Source: Sphaerisporangium corydalis (GTDB taxonomy: Bacteria; Actinomycetota; Actinomycetes; Streptosporangiales; Streptosporangiaceae). From it: a stretch of DNA of 64,000 nt. This document shows, one piece after another, positions 1-6,926 of the stretch. Within the stretch, counting starts at the first letter, position 1. Every line of letters starts with the position of its first letter. The notes beneath the pieces are model-generated. The model saw nothing but the letters and a program-made list of their open reading frames with translations. It was not told where the DNA came from and did not search any database. Both the position numbers and the translations under genes were made by a program. The stretch lies in contig NZ_JANZYP010000061.1 in NCBI RefSeq assembly GCF_025506355.1, positions 1 to 64,000 of the forward strand, written 5' to 3'.

Positions 1-54
1 GGCGGGCGGGAACATGGTCCGTGACTGGTGGGGCGGTGGAGGCGAGGTGGGCGC

Positions 55-486
55 ATGGGACGGAAGGCTCATATCGACCGGGATGAGCTGCGGCGGCTCG
101 TCGGGAAGGGGCGGTCCAACGCGGAGCTGGCCGCGCACTTCGGGGTGACCGAGTCCGGGATCCTGCAGGCGAAACGGACGGCCGGGCTGGCCAAGCCGAT
201 GCTCGACCACGGCAGGGCCATCCCGTGGAAGCTGAACCGGGCTCACAACCAGACGGGGCCGGCGACCAACCTGCGGAACCTGTCGGCGATCGCCCAGGGT
301 GGGGACGTACCCCCGACGAAGGTCAACACGGCTCTGCGCTGGGCGCGGCGGCTGGTGGACGGGGGTCTGGACATCGCCTACGACCACGAGACCGGGTTCC
401 ACGAGACGCCCGCCGCCGAGACCTCCCACGTGCGGTCCGTCCTCGAAGACGCTCTTGAGGCGTTGCGCGAGAGAGAACCCCAGTAA
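55..486 (+). CDS. HTH-domain hypothetical protein
   Basis: A 143-residue soluble basic protein. Residues 9-40 read as a resolvase/phage-regulator type helix-turn-helix (DELRRLVGKGRSNAELAAHF then GVTESGILQAKR). The rest is a mixed helical region with no motif I recognise. I chose the ATG at 55 because GAGGTGG lies 4 nt upstream; an in-frame GTG at 28 would add nine residues. Proteins of this look are common as small DNA-binding proteins in actinobacteria and their phages, but nothing phage-like adjoins it here. The product is probably DNA-binding; the target is unknown. Confidence 0.6.
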   Translation: MGRKAHIDRDELRRLVGKGRSNAELAAHFGVTESGILQAKRTAGLAKPMLDHGRAIPWKLNRAHNQTGPATNLRNLSAIAQGGDVPPTKVNTALRWARRLVDGGLDIAYDHETGFHETPAAETSHVRSVLEDALEALREREPQ

Positions 487-688
487 ACGGCCAACCGGGC
501 GCGTGGTCCTGTGGGTGGGTCGAAGCCTTGTGGATGACCGGGCCGGTGCTGGGTCGCAGGTGGTTTGAGGCTTGGGGTGGAGGGAGGGGGTGGTGGGGGT
601 TTGACCAAACGTGTGCCTGGTTGCTGTTTTGGGGTCGTCATCCAGGGCAGTCGGCCAATTACAAAGGCACACATAACCGGAGGCAGAC
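487..688. other. intergenic region, G-rich, no gene seen
   Basis: Upstream of the repeat-protein operon. It contains a G-rich tract (about 570-600) followed by TTGACC at 601-606, which could be a -35 element, but I see no convincing -10 partner. The AT-richer end (655-675) leads to a good ribosome-binding site (GGAGG) for the gene starting at 689. Confidence 0.3.
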
Positions 689-1684
689 ATGACCATCACC
701 TGGGTGGCCGTCGTTGTAGCCGCGGTGGTGGCGATCTTGGCCGTCGGCTACCTCGTGACGCAGCAACAGCGCAGGCGCCGGCTTCAGGAGCGCTTCGGCC
801 CCGAGTACGAGCGGACCGTGGGTGAACGCGAGAACCGTCGTGCGGCGGAGCAGGAGCTGCGCGAGCGAGAGCAGCGTCACGCCACGCTGGACATCAAGAC
901 GCTCGCCCCGGAGGTCCGATCTACCTATACGAAGAAGTGGGCCGAGGTCCAGGAGCGGTTCGTCGACGCTCCGGGCTTCGCCGTGACCGAGGCCGACCAC
1001 CTCGTGACCGCCGTCATGGCGGACCGGGGTTACCCGACCGAGGGGTTCGAGCAGCAGGTGTCCGACCTGTCTGTCTCCTACGCTCCGACGCTGGACCACT
1101 ACCGCAAGGCGCACGAGATCAGCAGCCGCGCGGCCAGGCAGGAGGCGTCGACCGAGGAGCTGCGGCAGGCGATGGTGCACTACCGCGCCCTGTTCGAGGA
1201 GCTGCTCGAGGACACCACCGGCTCCGGCCGTGAGCGGGAGAACGGCCACGGGCGGCACGACCACACGGAGTCCGTGAACGACGACGATGGCCGGACGGCG
1301 ACCGACGACGGGCGGACCGTGACCCACGACGGGCGGACCGTGACCGATGACGGGCGGACGCTGACCGACGATGGGCGGACCGTGGGCGGCTCTGGCCGCG
1401 GGACGATTACCGGGCCTGAGGGTACGGCCGCCGTCGACACCGGTCGGGGAACGGTCAGCGGGCCTGAGGGTTCGGCGGCCGTGGACACCGGTCGAGGGGT
1501 CGCTGAGCCGGATCGCCGGTCTGTGGTGGACCCGGATGGGGCGGTCGTGGACCCGGAGCGCCGGGCCGCTGTGGACGCTGAACGTGAAGAGACCGTGGAC
1601 CCCGATCGACGGGGACCCGTGAACAACGATGACGCTCGTCTGGCCGAGGACCGTACCTCGCGTCGCAACACCCAGGGAGGCTGA
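689..1684 (+). CDS. membrane-anchored repeat protein with helical domain
   Basis: A 331-residue protein with one N-terminal transmembrane segment (residues 4-22) and then an arginine-rich stretch, so the rest probably lies inside unless the anchor is inverted. Residues 80-175 form a helical domain that begins KKWAEVQERFVDAP and ends with ELRQAMVHYRALFEELL; the same domain occurs at the C-terminus of the next gene. Residues 199-232 are five 7-residue repeats of the type TDDGRTV. Then come two 16-residue repeats (GRGTITGPEGTAAVDT type) and degenerate DPERRAAVD repeats. GGAGG precedes the ATG. The function is unknown; the low-complexity tail is acidic and hydrophilic. It is probably co-transcribed with the next gene, 6 bp away. 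Confidence 0.75.
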   Translation: MTITWVAVVVAAVVAILAVGYLVTQQQRRRRLQERFGPEYERTVGERENRRAAEQELREREQRHATLDIKTLAPEVRSTYTKKWAEVQERFVDAPGFAVTEADHLVTAVMADRGYPTEGFEQQVSDLSVSYAPTLDHYRKAHEISSRAARQEASTEELRQAMVHYRALFEELLEDTTGSGRERENGHGRHDHTESVNDDDGRTATDDGRTVTHDGRTVTDDGRTLTDDGRTVGGSGRGTITGPEGTAAVDTGRGTVSGPEGSAAVDTGRGVAEPDRRSVVDPDGAVVDPERRAAVDAEREETVDPDRRGPVNNDDARLAEDRTSRRNTQGG

Positions 1685-1690
1685 CCCGCG

Positions 1691-2845
1691 ATGGAATCCT
1701 ATCGCCGCGACACCGATGGCGAACCGCTCCGTGACCCGGAGACGGGCGAGGTGCTCCGGGACCCGGAGACCGGTGAGGTGGTGCAGGGCCAGGACGCCGA
1801 TGGCGTGGCCCGGGACCCCGAGACCGGTGAGGCAGTGCACGGACGGGACACCGGCGACGTGGTCCTGAACCCGGAGACGGGCGACGTGGTGCACGGACCG
1901 GATGAGCGTGATGTGCTGCACGGAACGAACGACGGTGACGTGGTCCACGGATCGGACGAGCGTGACGTTGCGCGCGGAACGGACGACGGTGACGTGCTCA
2001 GGGATCCGGACACCGGCGCTGTGGTTCATGGTCAGGACACCGATGCGGTGGTTCATGGTCAGGACACCGGCGGGGTGCTGGGCTCCCCCGGCGGCGAGCG
2101 GCCGGGATTCGGGCGGCCGGGGTTCGGGCGGGATGATCTGAATCATGCCGACCCGGATGACGCCGCGGCCCGCGAGCGGGACGAGAACGGCGTGGGCGGG
2201 CTCACCGCGACCCCCGATGTGGCGCACACCTCAGGCACGCTGGGCTCTCCGGACGCCTCCGAGCCGATCCACGCCGCCGATCCCCTGCACTCCGCCGAGC
2301 GGGACGACCTGCGGGACGACCTGTCCGACGGGGACGAGCGGGACGGGGCGGCCGAGCGGGTCAAGGCGGACGAGCAGTCGGACCTCATCGTGTACCCGGA
2401 GGAAGCGGACTACCCGACCCGGTCGAGTGACGATTCGAGCCTGACGGCCGGCGTCCCCGGCCTGGAGCCGGAGCCCGTGCTCGCCACGAACGACCACCAC
2501 AACGACGTGCTCGCCACGAACGACCACGACGTGCCCGGCACCACGACCGGCGAGGACGCCGGTTCGATCGACTACCAGCAGCGCTGGCGCGAGGTGCAGG
2601 CCGGGTTCGTGGACGACCCGAGGGACGCCGTCGAGCAGGCCGACCAGCTCGTCGAGGAGGCCGTGACGGCCCTCACGACCCGCAGGCAGGCGCTCGTCGA
2701 CCGCTGGAAGAACAGCGACCACGGCGACACCGAGCAGCTCCGGCTGGCGCTGCGCGACTACCGTTCCCTGCTCCAGGAGCTCGTGGGACTCTCCTACGCC
2801 ACCCCCGGGCACGAGAGCTTCTCGGCTCGAAACGAAACGAGGTAA
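1691..2845 (+). CDS. repeat protein sharing the helical domain
   Basis: A 384-residue hydrophilic acidic protein without a signal peptide or membrane segment. Residues 13-130 are about thirteen 9-residue repeats of the type RDPETGEVL / HGPDERDVL. A middle acidic linker (130-290) holds a short duplication (VLATNDH twice). Residues 295-366 repeat the helical domain of the preceding gene (RWREVQAGFVDDPRDAVEQA, then TEQLRLALRDYRSLLQEL). The order of parts is reversed relative to its neighbour, which has domain then repeats. The ATG follows GGGAGG by about 10 nt. I recognise no enzymatic motif. The pair may be scaffold or surface proteins, which is inference only. Confidence 0.75.
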   Translation: MESYRRDTDGEPLRDPETGEVLRDPETGEVVQGQDADGVARDPETGEAVHGRDTGDVVLNPETGDVVHGPDERDVLHGTNDGDVVHGSDERDVARGTDDGDVLRDPDTGAVVHGQDTDAVVHGQDTGGVLGSPGGERPGFGRPGFGRDDLNHADPDDAAARERDENGVGGLTATPDVAHTSGTLGSPDASEPIHAADPLHSAERDDLRDDLSDGDERDGAAERVKADEQSDLIVYPEEADYPTRSSDDSSLTAGVPGLEPEPVLATNDHHNDVLATNDHDVPGTTTGEDAGSIDYQQRWREVQAGFVDDPRDAVEQADQLVEEAVTALTTRRQALVDRWKNSDHGDTEQLRLALRDYRSLLQELVGLSYATPGHESFSARNETR

Positions 2846-2848
2846 TCG

Positions 2849-3040
2849 ATGCTCGCCATCGCCGCGGCGATCGTTTTCGGGATCGCCTTCCTGTTCAGTC
2901 TCATCGGCACCAGTATCGGCATCTCGACCACGGCGCTGCTCGCGCTCGGCCTGTGCCTGCTCGCCCTGCACCAGGGCGGGATCGGCACCAGGAGTGTCAG
3001 CGGCGGCAACTGGCGCAGCAGCCGGCGTACGCGCCGCTGA
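2849..3040 (+). CDS. small membrane protein
   Basis: A 63-residue protein starting 4 bp after the preceding stop, with GAGG upstream. Two hydrophobic stretches (residues 2-23 and 27-42) can form a membrane hairpin, followed by a basic tail (NWRSSRRTRR) expected to stay in the cytoplasm. It resembles the small DUF-type membrane proteins often found beside the previous gene's helical domain in actinobacteria, but I cannot name a family. Position and spacing place it in the same operon. Confidence 0.6.
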   Translation: MLAIAAAIVFGIAFLFSLIGTSIGISTTALLALGLCLLALHQGGIGTRSVSGGNWRSSRRTRR

Positions 3041-3078
3041 GCCTGCGGCCCGGCGGAGAACGAGAAGGGGTGTCCACG

Positions 3079-3498
3079 ATGAGCCAGAAGGTCCGCGACG
3101 TCATGACGCACCGGCCGATCTGCCTGCCGGCCGACGCGTCGGTGGCCAAGGCGGCTCGCCTCATGCGCGACCAGGCCATCGGGGACGTGCTGGTGACCAA
3201 GGACGACCGGCTGTGCGGTGTGGTCACCGACCGCGACATCGTCGTGCGCGCGGTCGCCGAGGGCCGGGACGCCGAGTCGACGCCCCTCGGATCGCTCTGC
3301 AGTTCCGATCTGTTCACCGTCCGGCCCGATCAGAGCGCCGACGAGGTCGTCCGTCTGATGCGGGAGAAGGCGGTCCGCCGGGTCCCGGTCGTCGAGGACG
3401 GCCGGCCCGTCGGCATCGTCTCCCTGGGGGACATGGCGCTCGAACGCGAGCCCATGTCGCCCCTGTCCGAGATCAGCGGGGCTCCGCCGAACGGCTGA
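3079..3498 (+). CDS. CBS-domain protein
   Basis: A 139-residue protein made almost entirely of two CBS domains (about residues 5-62 and 70-125), starting SQKVRDVMTHRPICLPADAS with the characteristic GVVTDRDIV and VGIVSLGDMA ends of each repeat. Stand-alone CBS pairs bind adenine nucleotides and act as energy or redox sensors in actinobacterial stress regulons. The ATG at 3079 lies about 10 nt after AGAAGG; a GTG at 3070 is in frame but too close to that site. A second CBS-pair gene occurs at 48422-48850. It is the last gene of the operon begun at 689 and lies just before the partner-switching block. Confidence 0.85.
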   Translation: MSQKVRDVMTHRPICLPADASVAKAARLMRDQAIGDVLVTKDDRLCGVVTDRDIVVRAVAEGRDAESTPLGSLCSSDLFTVRPDQSADEVVRLMREKAVRRVPVVEDGRPVGIVSLGDMALEREPMSPLSEISGAPPNG

Positions 3499-3821
3499 GC
3501 CGGTTCGTACGCGGCCCCGCCGGGGATCCGCGGGGACCGGGCGGCCGGGAGCTCCACCAGACGCCGTGTGCGCCCCCTCGGGCCTCGGGTCCACACGGTT
3601 TTGAGAGAGAGGGGGGCGGGCCCCCCGGCCGGCGGCCGCGCCCCAGCGCGGGGGCCCCCCCTCGGCCCTGGGGTCCCCCCGGTTTGGATCGCGCGGGCGC
3701 CGCCCCCCCGGGCGGGCGCCCTCTCGCATGCCGGAGTCCCCCAGGACGTGCGAAACCCCCTGGGAGGTAGTCCCCCAGGACGCGCGAAACCCCCTGGGAG
3801 GTGTGCACCAGGGGGCGAGGG
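3499..3821. other. GC-rich convergent intergenic region with duplications
   Basis: No gene is supported here. The region is almost pure G and C, lies between convergent genes, and contains two imperfect copies of a roughly 30-bp segment (near 3572 and 3652; both have a CCCCTCGG-GGGTCC core and end in GGTTT), then two 34-bp tandem repeats (see 3735-3802). It probably serves as a transcription end zone for both flanking genes. Confidence 0.4.
3735..3802. repeat. two 34-bp tandem repeats, hairpin-forming
   Basis: 3735-3768 and 3769-3802 are identical except for one base. Each unit holds the inverted pair CCCAGG/CCTGGG around a 12-13-nt loop. A third partial arm (CCAGGGGG) follows. It lies 20 bp beyond the stop of the minus-strand kinase gene, so it is a candidate double hairpin terminator. 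Confidence 0.6.
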
Positions 3822-4364
3822 TCAGAGGGGGAAGCGCATGGTCACGTTCGTACCGGACAGGCCGGTGCGCAGGCTCAGCGCGCTGGCCAGGCGGCGGGCC
3901 ACCCATAGGCCCATGCCGCTGGTCGAGTAGTCATGGGGGGCGATCATGCCCTGGGGGCCGTCCGGCGCCCACTGGCCGTCGTCGTGGACGTCGACCATGA
4001 GGTCGCCGCGGTCGGACCACACGCGCAGCCGCGCCTTGGCCGCTCCGTGGGTCACCGCGTTGGTGGCGACCTCGTTCACGGCGACGAGGTAGTCGCCGAT
4101 CTCCGCCTCCGCCATGCCGGCCCTGCGGGCCTGGAGTGCGGCGAAGTCCCGGACGTCCGGGAGGTCGCCCACGCAGAAGGTCATCTCCCTGACGGCCGCC
4201 CCGGGCGAGAGCGGCAGCCCGGCGGACAGGGTCGCGGCGGGGTCGCCCGCGCTGGACGAGAGCGGCACGGAGCCGCTCCCGTCCGTGAGGAAGCGGGGAG
4301 GAGGGACTTCGTCCTCTTTCACCCGATAACCGCCTCCAAGAGCGATCAGCCGTTGAGGATGCAC
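3822..4364 (-). CDS. RsbW-like anti-sigma factor kinase
   Basis: A 180-residue protein whose residues 55-178 are a GHKL-type ATPase. The N box is NEVATNAVTHG, the G1 box HDDGQW and the G2 box GMGLWVARRL. In the RsbW/SpoIIAB family such proteins bind a sigma factor and phosphorylate a STAS antagonist. It lies 121 bp downstream of a SigB/F-type sigma gene on the same strand, with a STAS gene divergent from that, so the partner set is complete locally. A GTG start is used, with AGGTGCAGG just upstream. GGGTAT at 4399-4404 (minus strand) would suit a sigma-B-type -10, but the -35 is weak. The roughly 50-residue N-terminal extension is low complexity. Confidence 0.8.
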   Translation of the reverse strand: MHPQRLIALGGGYRVKEDEVPPPRFLTDGSGSVPLSSSAGDPAATLSAGLPLSPGAAVREMTFCVGDLPDVRDFAALQARRAGMAEAEIGDYLVAVNEVATNAVTHGAAKARLRVWSDRGDLMVDVHDDGQWAPDGPQGMIAPHDYSTSGMGLWVARRLASALSLRTGLSGTNVTMRFPL

Positions 4365-4485
4365 CCTGCACCTGGGCTGCCGATTTACACCGATGAAGAT
4401 ACCCCGGGTTGCCGGTTCGTGAGGGAAGTGGCCCCTGCACGTAACATCTGCTCCGCGGTTGAGTGCCCCAGGAGGGGCGGCTTAA

Positions 4486-5268
4486 TCAGCATGTCGCGAC
4501 GAGCTGGTCCCGGAGCTGGTCGAGAACCTTGCGCAGGATGCGGGATACGTGCATCTGGGAGATGCCGAACTCGGCGGCGATCTCGGCCTGGGTCATGTTG
4601 CCGTAGTAGCGCAGGAGGAGGATGTTGCGCTCCCGCTCGGGAAGCTGGTCGATGAGCGGCTTGATGGCCTCGCGGTCCACCAGCGTGGCCAGCTCGTCGT
4701 CCTCGTCGGGGATCAGGTCGCCCAGCGCGGCCGCGTCGTCGTCGGCGCCCATCGGGGCGTCCAGCGACAGGGTGCTGTAGGCGGCGGAGGCGTCCATGGT
4801 GAGGAGCATGTCCTCCTCGGAGATGCCCATCCGCTTGGCCAGCTCGGCGACGGTGGGGAACCGGCCGAGCTCCTGGGTGAAGTCGGCGACCAGACGGTTG
4901 AGCTCGGAGCGCCGCTCCTGGTAGAGGCGCGGGACCCTGACCGCCCAGGTCCTGTCGCGGAAGTGCCGCTTCACCTCGCCGGTCATGGTCACCATGGCAT
5001 AGCCTCTGAAGCTGTGCCCAAGCTCGGCGTCGAATCCGTTGATCGCCTTCATCAGGCCGACGTACGCGGCCTGGAGCAGGTCCTCCATGGGCTCGCCCCG
5101 GTGGAGGTACCGGCGGGAGATCTCCCGGGCCATGGGGAGGTGCATCTCGACGATCATCTCGCGAAGTCGTGCGCGCCTGGCCTCGGTGGTGCCGGCCTCG
5201 GCGAGCTCACGCAGAAGGTCCTCGGCGGTGAGGTCGGTCTGGGGGAAAGTACGGTCCTCGGCAGCCAT
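4486..5268 (-). CDS. SigB/SigF/SigG-family RNA polymerase sigma factor
   Basis: A 260-residue alternative sigma factor. Region 2 (about 45-115) contains EDLLQAAYVGLMKAINGFD and GEVKRHFRDRTWAVRVPR, region 3 follows (about 120-190), and region 4 (about 205-255) contains LPERERNILLLRYYGNMTQ and an HTH with ISQMHVSRILRKVLDQL. This pattern is that of the general-stress/sporulation SigB-F-G subgroup, normally held inactive by an RsbW-type kinase. The ATG at 5268 was chosen because GAGGGA lies 6 nt upstream; open frame further upstream lacks a site and family similarity. The kinase gene at 3822-4364 follows it and a STAS gene is divergent. Confidence 0.93.
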   Translation of the reverse strand: MAAEDRTFPQTDLTAEDLLRELAEAGTTEARRARLREMIVEMHLPMAREISRRYLHRGEPMEDLLQAAYVGLMKAINGFDAELGHSFRGYAMVTMTGEVKRHFRDRTWAVRVPRLYQERRSELNRLVADFTQELGRFPTVAELAKRMGISEEDMLLTMDASAAYSTLSLDAPMGADDDAAALGDLIPDEDDELATLVDREAIKPLIDQLPERERNILLLRYYGNMTQAEIAAEFGISQMHVSRILRKVLDQLRDQLVATC

Positions 5269-5418
5269 TGCTGCTCCCTCGTATGCCTTGCAAGCGAGGC
5301 GGAACCGGCAATGCGCATGCAGAGCCGCCACGCCTCGCGTACTACTGTCGAGACGAGGCCCTCTGCTGGACCTCGGCTCCAGTATTCCCCAGAAATCAAG
5401 AGTATTGCTACCCCCCAG

Positions 5419-5434
5419 GCAACAGTAATGTTGC
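5419..5434. promoter_or_regulatory. 16-bp perfect palindrome in divergent promoter region
   Basis: GCAACAGTAATGTTGC has 6-bp perfect arms with a 4-nt centre. It lies between the divergent sigma gene (start 5268) and STAS gene (start 5493). Its position suits an operator; no binding protein can be named. Confidence 0.5.
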
Positions 5435-5492
5435 GAATGACCCCCCGATGGGGTTGGCGCCATGCGCCAGGGATGCGGCGAGGAGGCGCGTG

Positions 5493-5861
5493 GTGACCGT
5501 TCCAGATAGGGCAGATTCGGCCCTGACCCTTACTTCGGCGGTTGCCGAAGGAGTGCCGGTCGTGCGCGTGGGAGGCATCCTCGATGCCACCACGCGGCAG
5601 CAGTTCACCGACCGGCTCGCCGAGATCGCCGATGATCATGGCCCTGACCTGGTACTCGACCTGGCAGAGGTCACCTTCATGGACTCACGGGCGCTCGGGC
5701 TGATCGTGCACCACTGGCAGCGCACGATGGCGGCGCAGGGCCATTTCGCCCTGGTCGGGGTGCAGTACTCCAACTCCAAGGTGATGTGGGTGACCGGGCT
5801 GGCGCAGCGGCTCCCCCTGTACGACACCCTCGACGAGGCGCTCGCGGCCTTCAACGCCTGA
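5493..5861 (+). CDS. STAS-domain anti-sigma factor antagonist
   Basis: A 122-residue single STAS domain of the SpoIIAA/RsbV family. The phosphorylation loop is intact (VTFMDSRALGLIV, with Ser in the MDSRALG position), so an RsbW-type kinase can phosphorylate it; when dephosphorylated it would sequester the kinase and free the sigma factor. The GTG at 5493 sits 6 nt after AGGAGG; the GTG at 5490 is in frame but closer. It is divergent from the sigma factor and is the obvious third partner of the set. Confidence 0.88.
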   Translation: MTVPDRADSALTLTSAVAEGVPVVRVGGILDATTRQQFTDRLAEIADDHGPDLVLDLAEVTFMDSRALGLIVHHWQRTMAAQGHFALVGVQYSNSKVMWVTGLAQRLPLYDTLDEALAAFNA

Positions 5862-5921
5862 CCCGCCGCCGGGGACGCGCCCCGGAACCAGAAACCCGCC
5901 CCGGACGCGAAGCCGGGACCC

Positions 5922-5977
5922 GAACCCAGGACCCAGACCCGAACCAGGACCCAGACCCGAACCCAGGTCCCGGACCC
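5922..5977. repeat. three 18-19-bp tandem repeats
   Basis: Three near-identical units of the type GAACCCAGGACCCAGACCC (5922-5940, 5941-5958, 5959-5977) follow the STAS gene, between it and the convergent ANTAR gene. They do not resemble the gene's end. The rest of 5862-6063 shows no gene. Confidence 0.7.
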
Positions 5978-6063
5978 GGACACGCCCCGGATCGCCCGCC
6001 GCCCCGCCGCTACCGCTAGAGTCCTGCGGACTATGGACAAGCTCGTGGCGGCGGACCCGCCGG

Positions 6064-6795
6064 TCAGGACGGCGCGGCACCGCCGTGTTTGCTCTGGTGC
6101 TCGCTGACCAGCAGGCGCGCCAGATCGGCGACCTTGACCTGGTGGTGCTGCGACAGCCGGCGCAGCTCGTCGAACGCCGCCTCGGCCGAGCAGCCGCTCG
6201 CGTGCATGATGATGCCCTTGGCCTGGTCGATCACCGCGCGGCCCGCGAAGGCCTCCTGGAGCTGCGCGGCGTCGGTGAGCACGTCGTCGTAGTCGGAGAT
6301 GTTGGCGAGCGCGACGGTGAGCTGCTCGGTCAGCAGGGTGGCCAGGGCGTCGGCCGAGCCGCCGGAGAACGCGCCCGGCCGCACGGCGTACAGGCCGAGG
6401 ACGAGCGTGGCGCCCTCGATGGCGATCGGCAGCACCAGCGTGGAGCGCACCCCGTGCTTGACGGCGGTGGCGGCGTAGCGGGGCCAGCGGGCGTCGAGCA
6501 GCACGTCGGTGACCAGCACGTTCCTGCCGGTGGCCAGCGCCTCGGACGAGGGCCCCTCGCCGAGGGCCTGCTCGCGGTCGACCAGGGCGATCAGGTCGCT
6601 GTGGGAGGCGGACAGCATCAGCCGCTCCTCGCCCCGCCGCAGCTCGACCGTGCCGCCCGCGCATCCGGGCACGCCGACCGCGACGGCGCCGGTGATGCCG
6701 CGCAGCACGCTCTCCATCGAGGTGCCCTCGTGGACGCGGCCGAGGGCCGCGAGGTCCCGCGCGAGCGCGGGGCTGAACATGCTCATCGTCTCCAT
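6064..6795 (-). CDS. GAF and ANTAR domain RNA-binding regulator
   Basis: A 243-residue protein with a GAF sensor domain (about 25-165) and a C-terminal ANTAR domain (about 178-232: AFAGRAVIDQAKGIIMHAS, then AAFDELRRLSQHHQVKVADL). ANTAR domains bind paired hexanucleotide hairpins in mRNA and act as antiterminators; GAF-ANTAR proteins are frequent in actinobacteria. It is convergent with the STAS gene and divergent from the SpoIIE-like gene. The start ATG is followed by MSMFSP, with a second ATG six bases later; either is possible. The ligand and RNA targets are not evident. Confidence 0.9.
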   Translation of the reverse strand: METMSMFSPALARDLAALGRVHEGTSMESVLRGITGAVAVGVPGCAGGTVELRRGEERLMLSASHSDLIALVDREQALGEGPSSEALATGRNVLVTDVLLDARWPRYAATAVKHGVRSTLVLPIAIEGATLVLGLYAVRPGAFSGGSADALATLLTEQLTVALANISDYDDVLTDAAQLQEAFAGRAVIDQAKGIIMHASGCSAEAAFDELRRLSQHHQVKVADLARLLVSEHQSKHGGAAPS

Positions 6796-6926
6796 ATGGA
6801 CCTTCCGCTGCCCTTGATTGCCAGGTTAATTCCAACTACGAGGTGCTCATCCTTGGGGAGCGCCTTCTTGACGTACGGTCTAGCAAGGGGAACTCACGTT
6901 CTCCTCGGCCATCCGAAGGACCTCAA

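Noticed and set aside
1280-2100. Tandem DNA repeats suggesting a minisatellite or CRISPR
   Set aside because: The period matches 7-, 9- and 16-residue protein repeats within two reading frames.
659-2227. A long minus-strand frame rich in HVTVVRS-like repeats
   Set aside because: It is the antisense of the repeat proteins and shows only mirrored repeats, no ribosome-binding site.
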